Below, in pieces: positions 17,437 through 25,644 of a stretch of DNA of 64,000 nucleotides. Made by a program: the position numbers and the translations under genes. Origin of the DNA: Streptomyces umbrinus (GTDB taxonomy: Bacteria > Actinomycetota > Actinomycetes > Streptomycetales > Streptomycetaceae); the NCBI RefSeq assembly GCF_030817415.1, contig NZ_JAUSZI010000002.1, forward strand, positions 1,798,001-1,862,000. The letters are read 5' to 3'. The notes under the pieces were generated by a model. It had not been told where the DNA came from, did no database searches, and worked only from the letters and a program-made list of their open reading frames with translations. Position 1 is the stretch's first letter; each line of letters starts with the position of its first letter.

Positions 17437-18348
17437 CTACTCCGGCGGCGTGGGTGTGTCGTGCGTGCGGTACATCGCCTGTACGTCCAGTTCGAGCTGG
17501 ATCGTCGGGCCGACCACCGCGATACCGCGGGCCAGCATGTTCCGCCAGTTGAGGGTGTAGTCCTCGCGGTGCAGTTCGGCCTTGGCCAGGGCCGCACAGC
17601 GCAGTTCCTCGCCGTAACCGCCGTTCACCATACCGAGGTACGTCGTGTCCAGAGCCACCGAGCGGCTCACCCCGTGCATCGTCAGCGAGCCCTGCAGGAT
17701 CCACTTGCTGCCGCCGCGGTAGGCGAACCGCGTGCTGTGGAAGTCGATGAAGGGGAACCGCTTGACGTCCAGGAAGTCCGCCGACCGGAGGTGGTTGTCG
17801 CGGGTCGTGTTGCCGGTCGTGATGCTCGACGCGTCGATCCGGACATGGACCCGGGACTCGGTCATGTCCTGGGCGATCTGGATGCCGCCGTCGAAACGCT
17901 CGAAGCGCCCGTGCACATGGGCCATCCCGACGTGCTTGGCGATGAAGCGGATCGCCGTGTGGGGCGGGTCGAAGAGCCAGGTGCCGGTCGGCGGCAGGTC
18001 GAGCTGACGGGCCGGTTCCAGGCGGGCGTACAGGGTGGGGAGGGTGACGCCGGCGACGATCTCGACGGTCTCGCGGACCGGGGAGAGCCCCTCGGCCATG
18101 ACCATCATGCTGTAGCCGCCCGGCGGCAGCACGGCCATGAAGAAGCCGTACGGGTCGGTGGTGCCGCGGGCCGCGACGCGATGGGAGTCGAGCGCGGTGA
18201 TCGTGACGTCGGCGCCGCCCATGGGCTGTCCCATGGGGTCCGCGACCTCGCAGCCGACCGCGCCCGCGCCGGGCGGCAAGGGCAGCGTGAGGCCCGAGGC
18301 GGCGGAGGCGTCCCTGGAACGCCGACGCCGAAGCAGTCCGAGGGCCAT
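17437..18348 (-). CDS. YceI-family protein with N-terminal carboxypeptidase-regulatory-like domain
   Basis: 303 aa. Residues about 25-105 form a small beta-sandwich of the carboxypeptidase regulatory type (GCEVADPMGQPMGGADVTIT, DPYGFFMAVLPPGGYS). Residues about 120-300 form a YceI lipocalin-like barrel (WLFDPPHTAIRFIAKHVGM, VHGRFERFDGGIQI, FPFIDFHSTRF, LTMHGVSR). YceI proteins bind isoprenoid-like lipids; no signal peptide is seen. The ATG at 18348 is preceded by CAGGTG; a longer frame upstream runs through the regulatory element and is unlikely. About 115 bp upstream sits a composite element that also occurs in front of the resorcinol operon, suggesting co-regulation. Confidence 0.85.
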   Translation of the reverse strand: MALGLLRRRRSRDASAASGLTLPLPPGAGAVGCEVADPMGQPMGGADVTITALDSHRVAARGTTDPYGFFMAVLPPGGYSMMVMAEGLSPVRETVEIVAGVTLPTLYARLEPARQLDLPPTGTWLFDPPHTAIRFIAKHVGMAHVHGRFERFDGGIQIAQDMTESRVHVRIDASSITTGNTTRDNHLRSADFLDVKRFPFIDFHSTRFAYRGGSKWILQGSLTMHGVSRSVALDTTYLGMVNGGYGEELRCAALAKAELHREDYTLNWRNMLARGIAVVGPTIQLELDVQAMYRTHDTPTPPE

Positions 18349-18463
18349 GATGTTCACCTGTCTTCTCAATTCCGTTGCGTGCCACGGCTCGACGCCCTCC
18401 CACGCACCCGGCAGGCCCGTGGGCCGCACGGACACGGGCACGGCGGACCGGGACGTGAGCCAC

Positions 18464-18514
18464 TCATGATCGTGATCCAGCCATCCACGGCGTGGGTGTC
18501 TCAATACGAGACAG
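18464..18514. promoter_or_regulatory. Composite regulatory element, copy 1 (upstream of YceI gene)
   Basis: TCATGATCGTGATCC at 18464-18478, then 18 nt, then the inverted repeat TGTCTCAATACGAGACA at 18497-18513. The same two blocks with identical spacing recur at 34701-34750 beside the GAF-Fis activator and resorcinol monooxygenase. The downstream gene on the minus strand is YceI here and the monooxygenase there. Confidence 0.7.
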
Positions 18515-18578
18515 TGGCTCGCCGTACGAGAGGTGGCTCGACGGCACGACGTCCGGACTCCGCGAGCCCGCCCCGGAC

Positions 18579-19613
18579 TCACCGCGAGGGCGCGGGTCCC
18601 GTGGAGTCGCGTACCACCAGCTCATGGCCGGTGGATTTGCGGCGGGGCCGGGAGGCGGGTGGTCTGAGGGCCATCGAGAGGGCCTGGCGGCCCATTTCGG
18701 CGAGGGGCAGCCGGACGGTGGTGAGGCCGGGGGCGAGGTCCGCCGCGAACGACACGTCGTCGAATCCGGCGACCGACATCCGGTGCGGGACCGGCACGCG
18801 GTGGGTACGGAGCGCGGAGAGGACACCGATGGCCATGGCGTCGTTGAGGGCGACGATCGCGGTGGTGTCCGGGTGGTCGCGCAGGATCCGCTCGGCCGCG
18901 TGGCGCCCGCCGTCGCGGGTGAACTCGGCCTGCGCCAACGGCAGTTCGTCCGAGGGCAGTCCGGCCCCCGCCAGCGCCGCCGCCACCCCCGCGAACCGGT
19001 CGGCGACCGTGGACAGCAGCATCTCCCCCGCCGCCACCGCGATCCGGCGGTGCCCGAGGGCCAGCAGATGCCCGGTAACGGTCTCGGCGCCCTCCTTGTT
19101 GTCGGGCCGTACCGCGTCCGCGTTGAGGAAGTGACGGCCGATCACCGTGAGCCGCCCGCCGGCGTCCTGGAAGGCGGACAGCTCTGCCCTGGACTCGGCC
19201 TCCATCCGGGGATCGACGTACCCGGAGCCCGCGATGATGATGACGCCGACGCGCTGGGCGATCAGATGGCGGATCTGGCGCAGTTCGTTCTGCGGATTGC
19301 GGCCGGAATGGCAGATCTGGACGATCAGATCCCGTTCGCCCGCCACCTGTACGACCCCGCCCGCGATCTCCGAGAAGTACGGGTCGTCGATCTGATGGAC
19401 GATCAGCCCCACCGTCGACGCGGTACCGCCCGCCAGGGTGCGCGCATGGGGATTGGCGACATAGCCGAGCTCCCGCGAGATGCGGCGGACCCGCTCGGCC
19501 ACCTCCTCGCGCACCCCGTCCCGTCCGGCGAGCGCCCGGGACGCCGTGGTCAGTGAAACGCCCGCGCGCTCGGCCACATCGGCGAGCCGCAGTCGTGAAC
19601 GGGGCCTTGGCAT
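18579..19613 (-). CDS. LacI-family transcriptional regulator
   Basis: 344 aa. The N-terminal LacI helix-turn-helix and hinge (RLADVAERAGVSLTTASRALAG, RVRRISRELGYVANPHARTLAG) are followed by a periplasmic-binding-protein-like effector domain (VGLIVHQIDDPYFSEIAGG, VAGFDDVSFAADLAPGLTTV). It is divergent from the liv-type ABC operon, and the 148-bp gap holds two adjacent AGCGCT-centred LacI-type palindromes, so it probably represses that operon and itself. The effector is unknown. Confidence 0.92.
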   Translation of the reverse strand: MPRPRSRLRLADVAERAGVSLTTASRALAGRDGVREEVAERVRRISRELGYVANPHARTLAGGTASTVGLIVHQIDDPYFSEIAGGVVQVAGERDLIVQICHSGRNPQNELRQIRHLIAQRVGVIIIAGSGYVDPRMEAESRAELSAFQDAGGRLTVIGRHFLNADAVRPDNKEGAETVTGHLLALGHRRIAVAAGEMLLSTVADRFAGVAAALAGAGLPSDELPLAQAEFTRDGGRHAAERILRDHPDTTAIVALNDAMAIGVLSALRTHRVPVPHRMSVAGFDDVSFAADLAPGLTTVRLPLAEMGRQALSMALRPPASRPRRKSTGHELVVRDSTGPAPSR

Positions 19614-19698
19614 TCGTCACCGCCTCCGAACAGGGCCTTGTCAATCGGTCCGTGCACGACGCTTGTCTCAACTCATGTGACGTGGCTTACATAGTACG

Positions 19699-19722
19699 CA
19701 AGCGCTCGCGAAAGCGCTTTCG
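19699..19722. promoter_or_regulatory. Tandem LacI-type operators
   Basis: Perfect 14-bp palindrome CGAAAGCGCTTTCG (19709-19722), and immediately before it an imperfect one centred on AGCGCT at 19701-19706 (CGCAAGCGCTCGCG). The two centres are 12 bp apart, about one helical turn. They lie between the divergent LacI gene and the ABC operon. Confidence 0.7.
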
Positions 19723-19761
19723 AACGGCGAAGAGAGTGCCTGCGGACAGGGGAGTCCAGCG

Positions 19762-20988
19762 ATGAGCACAACACAGCGCCTTTCATGGAGAGTTGCCGCC
19801 CTCGCGTCCGCCACGGCACTCACTGCCGCCGGTTGCGGCTCGGGCGGCGGCTCGGAGGATTCACCCGACGACCCCATCACCATCGGTGTCTCACTGCCGC
19901 TCACCGGGGACTTCTCGGAGCCCGGCAAGGGTGTGGAGCGCGGCTACAAGGCATGGGCGAAGATCGTCAACGACAAGGGCGGACTGCTCGGCCGCAAGGT
20001 CGAGTTGAAGATCCTCGACGACCAGTCGAACGCCGACAGGGTGGTCTCCGACTACGAGCAGCTGATCGGCAGGGACCAGGTCGACCTGGTCCTCGGCCCG
20101 TTCTCCACCCGGCTCGTGGTGCCGGCGGCCCGGGTGGCGGAGGAGTACGGTCTGCTCTTCGTCGAACCGGCCGGCGCGGCCCCGGAGGTCTTCGACCAGG
20201 GCTTCAAGAACCTCTTCTACGCGGCCCCGGCGGTCGCCAACGACCACTACAACCACCTCGCCGACTACATCCTGGCGCTGCCCGAGGCGGAGCGTCCCAA
20301 GTCCGTGGCGTACGCGGCGATGGACGACCCCTTCGCCCAGGGAACGGCGTACGGGCTGAAGGACAAGCTGGAGAAGGGCGGTATCAAGACCGTCGTCGAC
20401 GAGGTCTACCCGCCCAACACCACCGACTTCGGCTCGATCGCCGCGCAGATCGCCTCCTCCAAAGCCGACATGGTGGTGGGCGGCTCGCAGTACCAGGACG
20501 GGGTGAACCTGATCGTCGCCCTCCAACAGCTGAACTACCAGCCGAAGATGGCCGCCTTCTCCACCGCCCCCACCGAACCGGAGTTCGCCAAGGCCATCGG
20601 CGACAAGACCGAGGGCATCCTCGCGCCGACCGGCTACACGCAGCACGCGGACTACCCGAGCAACAAGGAGTTCGTCGAGAAGTACACCGAGCAGTTCGGC
20701 AAGGCCCCGGAGGAGGACGAGGCCAACGCCTACACCACGGGACAGGTCGTCGCCGCGGCCGTCGAGGCCGCCAAGTGCGCCTCCCAGGACGAGGAATGCC
20801 AGCAGAAGCTCGTGAAGTGGCTGCGCGGCAACGAGGTGGAGACCGTCGTCGGGCCCCTCAAGTGGGACGACAAGGGGCGCCCGCAGAGCGCGCACATGAT
20901 CCAGCAGTGGGTGGACGGCGAGATCCAGATCGTTCTGCCCGAGGAACAGAAGGAAGCCGACCTGGTCCATCCCAAGCCGAAGTGGTGA
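19762..20988 (+). CDS. LivJ-type ABC transporter substrate-binding lipoprotein
   Basis: 408 aa. A signal sequence ends in a lipobox (TAAGC, Cys about residue 25). A periplasmic binding domain follows (ITIGVSLPLTGDFSEPGKGVERGYKAW, KILDDQSN, LVLGPFSTRLVVPAARVAEEYG) of the branched-chain amino acid/amide type. It is first of a five-gene transporter operon under LacI-type operators. LacI control is more usual for sugar than amino acid uptake, so the solute may be a non-classical one. AGGGGAG precedes the ATG. Confidence 0.92.
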   Translation: MSTTQRLSWRVAALASATALTAAGCGSGGGSEDSPDDPITIGVSLPLTGDFSEPGKGVERGYKAWAKIVNDKGGLLGRKVELKILDDQSNADRVVSDYEQLIGRDQVDLVLGPFSTRLVVPAARVAEEYGLLFVEPAGAAPEVFDQGFKNLFYAAPAVANDHYNHLADYILALPEAERPKSVAYAAMDDPFAQGTAYGLKDKLEKGGIKTVVDEVYPPNTTDFGSIAAQIASSKADMVVGGSQYQDGVNLIVALQQLNYQPKMAAFSTAPTEPEFAKAIGDKTEGILAPTGYTQHADYPSNKEFVEKYTEQFGKAPEEDEANAYTTGQVVAAAVEAAKCASQDEECQQKLVKWLRGNEVETVVGPLKWDDKGRPQSAHMIQQWVDGEIQIVLPEEQKEADLVHPKPKW

Positions 20989-20994
20989 GCCTCT

Positions 20995-21882
20995 GTGCCC
21001 TCCGCGAGCCTCGTCTTCCAGAGCATCGTCCTCGGCGTGCTGCTGGGAGGGCTCTACGCCCTCCTGGCGGCCGGCCTGACCCTCTACTTCGGTGTCATGC
21101 GCGTCGTGATGATCGCCCACTCCGCGTTCCTGATCCTCGCCGCCTACCTCGCCTGGTACGCCCACCGGGAGACCGGTGTCGACCCGCTGCTCACCCTGCT
21201 CGTGACCGTGCCCCTGTTCTTCGTCGCGGGCGTGGCCATGCAACGGCTGCTCCTGACCCGGCTGCGCCCGGCGACCCTGACCATGATGTCGGTGCTGCTG
21301 ACGTTCTCCGTCGCCCTCGTCATCGAGGGGCTCCTCGGGTACGCCTTCTCCGGCACCCAGCGCCGCATCCGGCTCGGCTACTCCTCCGCGAGCCTGGAGT
21401 TCTTCGGCGCGCGCGTCGCGGTGGTCAAGCTCATCGCGTTCGGCCTGGCGGCGGCCGCACTGCTCGGGCTGTATCTCCTGATGCGGCACAGCAGGTTCGG
21501 CCAGGCGCTGCGGGCGACGATCCAGCACCGGGAGGCCGCCGCGCTGGTCGGCATCGACACCGACCGGATCGCCGGGTACGGCTTCGGACTCGGTCTCGCC
21601 ACGGCGGCGGTCGGCGGTACGGCGCTCTCGCTCGACACGACCATCTACCCGTCGCTGCACTGGCACTGGATCGGCCCGCTGATGGCGATCATCGTCGTCG
21701 GCGGCCTCGGCAGCGTGCCGGGCGCCGCGATCGCCGCCATGGCCCTCGGCATGACACAGAGCCTGTTGCAGCTGGAACTCAGCACGACCTGGGCGCAGAC
21801 GGTGTTCTACGTCGCGCTCTTCGCCACGCTGGCCGTCCGGCCGCAGGGATTCTTCGGGGGTCGGCTTGCCCAGAGATTCTGA
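20995..21882 (+). CDS. livH: LivH-type ABC transporter permease
   Basis: 295 aa inner-membrane permease with about eight hydrophobic segments (LVFQSIVLGVLLGGLYALLA, LIAFGLAAAALLGLYLLM). The typical ATPase-contact loop RFGQALRATIQHREAAALVGIDTDRI and the Gly-rich VVGGLGSVPGAAIAAMALG are present. The GTG start lies 6 nt after the binding-protein stop; the 3' end overlaps the next permease by 17 nt. Confidence 0.9.
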   Translation: MPSASLVFQSIVLGVLLGGLYALLAAGLTLYFGVMRVVMIAHSAFLILAAYLAWYAHRETGVDPLLTLLVTVPLFFVAGVAMQRLLLTRLRPATLTMMSVLLTFSVALVIEGLLGYAFSGTQRRIRLGYSSASLEFFGARVAVVKLIAFGLAAAALLGLYLLMRHSRFGQALRATIQHREAAALVGIDTDRIAGYGFGLGLATAAVGGTALSLDTTIYPSLHWHWIGPLMAIIVVGGLGSVPGAAIAAMALGMTQSLLQLELSTTWAQTVFYVALFATLAVRPQGFFGGRLAQRF

Positions 21883-22990
21883 ACGCCCGCGCCACACAGC
21901 CAGGTTGCTGCGGCTGGGAGCACTGCTCGCCGGGATCGCCGTCGCGCTGTCCTTCCCGTCCATGGCCCCGAGTCCGTACGAGCTGACGGTGGGCATCGCC
22001 ATCCTCAACTTCGCGGTGCTCTCCACCTCCTGGAACTTCGTCGGCGGTTTCACCGGCTACATCTCCCTGGGACACGGCGCGTTCGCCGGGCTCGGCGCCT
22101 ACGCGACCGGGCTGCTCGTCACCAAGGGCGAACTGCCGTCCTTCGTCGCGCTGTTCGTCGCGGCCGCCCTGGTCGCCGTGCTCGCGATACCCGTCGGCTA
22201 CGCGGCACTGCGGGTCCGCGGCGCGTCCTTCGTCATCGTCTCGATCGCACTCGTGCTGATCATGCTGCTGGTCTTCCAGAGCTGGGCCTCCTTCACCGGA
22301 GGCTCGCGCGGTCTGGTGGTCCCGCGGCCGTTCCCGGGCAAGCTGCGCTCCGAGCACCACGAGATCTTCTACTTCCTGTTCCTCGGGCTGCTGGCACTGG
22401 CGCTGCTGGCCTGGTGGATCATCGACCGCTCGCGGTTCGGCATGGGCCTGAAGGCGATCCGCGAGGACGAGGACAAGGCCCAGTCGCTGGGCACCCCCAC
22501 CTATACGTACAAGCTCGTCGTCTTCGTGGTCTCGGCGGCCTTCACCGCTCTGGCCGGAGGGCTCTACGGGCTGTGGTTCGGCGACCTCGACCCCGTCTTC
22601 CAGTTCTCGATCCTGAGCGGTGCCTACATGGTCCTGATGGCGCTCCTCGGGGGCGTACGCCATCTGTACGGGCCACTGCTCGGGGCGGTGGTCGTCGGGT
22701 ACGGCCTCGAGTACTCCAAGCTCGAATACGGGGACACTCCGCTGCACCTGGTCTTCGCGGGCCTGCTGCTGGGGGTCGTCGTGATGTTCATGCCGGACGG
22801 TGTCATCCCGGCGGTGACCGGTCTGGTCGCCCGTGTCCTCGGGACCGGCGAGACGTCGATCCGCGAGGTCACCGCGGCCGAACTGCGCGACGAGCGCGAC
22901 GAGCGCGAGGCGGACGTCCGGCCGGACCACCGGCCGGACGGGAAAAGACCGGACGGGAAGAGAGACGGGAAAAGAGAGGTGAGGCAGTGA
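21866..22990 (+). CDS. livM: LivM-type ABC transporter permease
   Basis: 374 aa permease. The contact loop is RFGMGLKAIREDEDKAQSLG, and FVGGFTGYISLGHGAFAGLGAYATG is a family signature. The TTG at 21866 overlaps livH by 17 nt and follows GGGGGT; an internal TTG is possible. The C-terminus after the last helix is a charged tail with repeated RDE and PDGKR units (about residues 335-374), longer than usual and probably cytoplasmic. It overlaps the next gene by 4 nt. Confidence 0.9.
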   Translation: MPRDSERPRHTARLLRLGALLAGIAVALSFPSMAPSPYELTVGIAILNFAVLSTSWNFVGGFTGYISLGHGAFAGLGAYATGLLVTKGELPSFVALFVAAALVAVLAIPVGYAALRVRGASFVIVSIALVLIMLLVFQSWASFTGGSRGLVVPRPFPGKLRSEHHEIFYFLFLGLLALALLAWWIIDRSRFGMGLKAIREDEDKAQSLGTPTYTYKLVVFVVSAAFTALAGGLYGLWFGDLDPVFQFSILSGAYMVLMALLGGVRHLYGPLLGAVVVGYGLEYSKLEYGDTPLHLVFAGLLLGVVVMFMPDGVIPAVTGLVARVLGTGETSIREVTAAELRDERDEREADVRPDHRPDGKRPDGKRDGKREVRQ

Positions 22991-23736
22991 GCGCGGACGA
23001 GGGTGAGCAGAGCCTGGCGACCGTCGGACTCACCAAGGCTTTCGGCGGGGTCGCCGCCCTGGACGGCGCCACCGTGTCCTTCCGGCACGGCAGGGTCAAC
23101 GCCCTGATCGGGCCCAACGGCTCCGGCAAGACCACGTTCTTCAACTGCGTCACCGGCATGATCCGTCCCGACGCGGGCCGCACGACGTACCGGGGCCGGG
23201 ACATCACCGCCAGGCCGCCGCACCGCATCGCCCGGGCCGGTATCGGCCGCTCCTTCCAGCTCTGCCGTGTCTTCCCCCGGATGACGGTCCTGGACAACCT
23301 GCTCGTCGCCGTACGCCCGCAGAACCTCCTGGCCCAACTCGCCGGTGCCCGCAAGCGGGAGGAGACGGAACGGGCCCGGTACTGGCTGACGCGCATGGGT
23401 ATCGATCACCTGGAACGGGCGGAGGCACGAAATCTGTCCTGGGGGCAGCAGAAGCTGCTGGAACTCGCGGGCGTCCTGATGAGCGAGCCCGAGCTGATCC
23501 TGCTCGACGAACCGGCGGGCGGGGTCAACCCGGCGCTGATCGACCGCATCTGCGACCTGGTGCGCGAACTCAACGCCGAGGGACGGACGTTCCTGATCGT
23601 CGAGCACAACATGGACCTGGTCATGTCCCTCAGCGACCACATCGTCGTCTTCGACCGCGGGCGGCCGATCGCGGAAGGCCCGCCCTCGGCGATCCAGTCC
23701 GACGAACGAGTCCTGGAGGCCTACCTTGGCGTCTGA
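22987..23736 (+). CDS. livG: LivG-type ABC transporter ATPase
   Basis: 249 aa ATPase with Walker A GPNGSGKTT, the family-specific GRSFQLCRVFPRMTV, an ABC signature region NLSWGQQKLLELAGVLM (SWGQQ instead of LSGGQ) and Walker B LILLDEPAGGVNP. The GTG start overlaps livM by 4 nt (GTGA). It pairs with LivF as the ATPase dimer of the importer. Confidence 0.92.
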   Translation: MSADEGEQSLATVGLTKAFGGVAALDGATVSFRHGRVNALIGPNGSGKTTFFNCVTGMIRPDAGRTTYRGRDITARPPHRIARAGIGRSFQLCRVFPRMTVLDNLLVAVRPQNLLAQLAGARKREETERARYWLTRMGIDHLERAEARNLSWGQQKLLELAGVLMSEPELILLDEPAGGVNPALIDRICDLVRELNAEGRTFLIVEHNMDLVMSLSDHIVVFDRGRPIAEGPPSAIQSDERVLEAYLGV

Positions 23737-24529
23737 CTCCGGCTCCTCCACCGTCTCCCCGTCCCCGTCCCCCTCCGACTCCGGTTTCCTTCTCGAACTC
23801 GACGACATCCGCGCCGGATACGGCCGCGCGGCCCTGGTGCTGCGCGGTCTGACGGTACGAGTGCCCGCCGGGGGCGTCGTGTGCCTGGTCGGTCCGAACG
23901 GCGCGGGCAAGTCCACCGTGCTGAAGGTGGCCAGCGGACTGCTCGCACCGCGCTCCGGCCGGGTCCTGGTCGACGGCGAGGACGTCACCGGCCGCGGACC
24001 GCAGCAACTGCTCGCCGCCGGGGTCGCCCACGTCCTCCAAGGGCACAGCGTCTTCCGGGAGATGACGGTCGCCGAGAACGTCCTCCTCGGCGGCTACACC
24101 ATCAAGGACAAGGCGGTCGTCGCCGAGCGCGCCGACTTCGTACGCGACCTCTTCCCGCTCGTCGCCGAACGCTGGACGAGCCTGGCCGGACTGCTATCGG
24201 GCGGCCAGCAGAAGCAGGTGGAGTTCGCCCGCTCGCTGATGGTCAGGCCCCGGGTGGTGCTGCTCGACGAACCGTCCATGGGGCTCGACCCGAAGACGAC
24301 GGGCGTGGTCTTCGAGCAGATCGTGCGGATGCGGGAGGCGGGCACGGCCGTACTGCTGGTCGAGCAGAACGCCCGCCGCGCGCTGGAGACCGCCGACATC
24401 GGCTGCGTACTCGACCTCGGACGGGTCCATATCTCGGGTCCGGCGAGGGAGTTGCTGGCCGATCCACAGCTGGGCGAGCTCTACCTCGGGGGCAGGCCGG
24501 CGCAGCCACCGGCCACACCCAAGAGGTAG
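23726..24529 (+). CDS. livF: LivF-type ABC transporter ATPase
   Basis: 267 aa ATPase with Walker A GPNGAGKST, signature LLSGGQQKQVEFARSLM and Walker B VVLLDEPSMGLDPK. The first about 25 residues are a Ser/Pro-rich stretch not usual in LivF (TTG start at 23726, 11-nt overlap with livG), so the true start could be a little later. It completes the livJHMGF-type importer; the LamG and dehydrogenase genes follow 66 bp downstream, possibly in the same transcript. Confidence 0.92.
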   Translation: MASDSGSSTVSPSPSPSDSGFLLELDDIRAGYGRAALVLRGLTVRVPAGGVVCLVGPNGAGKSTVLKVASGLLAPRSGRVLVDGEDVTGRGPQQLLAAGVAHVLQGHSVFREMTVAENVLLGGYTIKDKAVVAERADFVRDLFPLVAERWTSLAGLLSGGQQKQVEFARSLMVRPRVVLLDEPSMGLDPKTTGVVFEQIVRMREAGTAVLLVEQNARRALETADIGCVLDLGRVHISGPARELLADPQLGELYLGGRPAQPPATPKR

Positions 24530-24595
24530 CCCCGCAGGGATGACACACGGCAAGGACAGCTATGACGTGGCACGCCTCGCAAAGGAGCGAGCGAC

Positions 24596-25639
24596 ATGGT
24601 TGAGCACGGACGGAACGGACCTCATGGACCCCGTAGACCCTATGGACACAGGCCGCACAGAGCACACAGAGCACACAGACGGTACGAGGGAGCGGTTCTC
24701 GCCGTTCTCCTGACAGTCCTCACGGCACTGGCGGCAGCTCCGGCCGGGGCCCGCGGCGACGGACGGCCGGGACCCGCCGTGCACCCCGGACTCAGACCCC
24801 ACCTCGCCGCCCACTACGACTTCGAGCATCCGGTGCGCGGCAATCCGGCCCGGGAACGCGACCGGGGCTTCTCCGGCACCGACATCGACCTCGTCGGCGG
24901 CGGCGCGCAGATGCGGGCGCGAGACGGCGCGCACCGCGGCAGCCGGACCTCGCTCCAGGTGCGGCAGGTCGATCCGGACTCGGCGGGCAACGACGACTGG
25001 AAGGCGGGCGTGTACTCCGCGTCCGGCGTGCCGACGCTGAACGCCTTCAACGCGGTGCGCGGGACCAGCGTCATGGGGTGGTTCAAGATGACCGGGCAGA
25101 ACCCGAGCCCCAACACCAACACGGCCTCCCCCGACGACCTCTACGGCGCGATCGGTCTTGCCGGGGTGCTCTCCGGCGACTCCGACGGACATGGTGTGCG
25201 CGCCCTGCTGGAACTCATCAACGTGAACGGCGAACTCCGGCTGGTCGCCCTCGGCCGGCGGATCGACGGGGCCGCCTCCCAGACCTTCGCGGCCTCCCAG
25301 GACTGGCGGACCCTGCTGCCGCCCGGCAAGTGGGTGTTCCTCGCCGCGACCTTCGACTTCGACAGCGGTGAGATGGCGCTCTACCGCAACGGCAGGCCGC
25401 TGGACGGCTTCTACACCGTGCCCGGCGACCCCTGGGACCTCTCGGGCCCCGGCCCGCACCGCACCTCGGCCACCGACCCGCGAGGCATCAAGATCGGCGG
25501 CAGCTTCCCGCAGAACACCCGGGAGGGCAATCCCTGCAACTGCCGTATGGACAGCCTGATGTTCCTCGACCGCGCGGTGGACGCCGCGCTGGTGCGAGCG
25601 CAGTACCGACTGGTCACGCACAAGGCCGCAGAGGAGTGA
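24596..25639 (+). CDS. Secreted LamG/concanavalin-like domain protein
   Basis: 347 aa. A basic His/Arg-rich N-terminus is followed by a hydrophobic signal segment (AVLAVLLTVLTALAAAPAGA, about residues 33-52). Residues about 65-340 form a LamG-like beta-sandwich (LAAHYDFEHPVRGNPARER, GTSVMGWFKMTGQ, GKWVFLAATFDFDSGEMALYRNGRPLDGF, IKIGGSF). Such domains bind carbohydrate or protein ligands; no catalytic signature was seen. It lies 5 nt before the secreted dehydrogenase, which itself ends in a similar domain, so the two probably act together outside the cell. Confidence 0.75.
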   Translation: MVEHGRNGPHGPRRPYGHRPHRAHRAHRRYEGAVLAVLLTVLTALAAAPAGARGDGRPGPAVHPGLRPHLAAHYDFEHPVRGNPARERDRGFSGTDIDLVGGGAQMRARDGAHRGSRTSLQVRQVDPDSAGNDDWKAGVYSASGVPTLNAFNAVRGTSVMGWFKMTGQNPSPNTNTASPDDLYGAIGLAGVLSGDSDGHGVRALLELINVNGELRLVALGRRIDGAASQTFAASQDWRTLLPPGKWVFLAATFDFDSGEMALYRNGRPLDGFYTVPGDPWDLSGPGPHRTSATDPRGIKIGGSFPQNTREGNPCNCRMDSLMFLDRAVDAALVRAQYRLVTHKAAEE

Positions 25640-25644
25640 CAGCC

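Noticed and set aside
17417..19134. Continuation of the cupin frame to 19134 as one 765-aa protein
   Set aside because: Past the frameshift it reads antisense to the YceI and LacI genes with no family resemblance; it is a chance open frame.
19891..22053. 720-aa antisense frame opposite the liv-type genes
   Set aside because: Composition is Gly/Glu/Asp/Arg low complexity, a common artefact in GC-rich genes; no domain seen.
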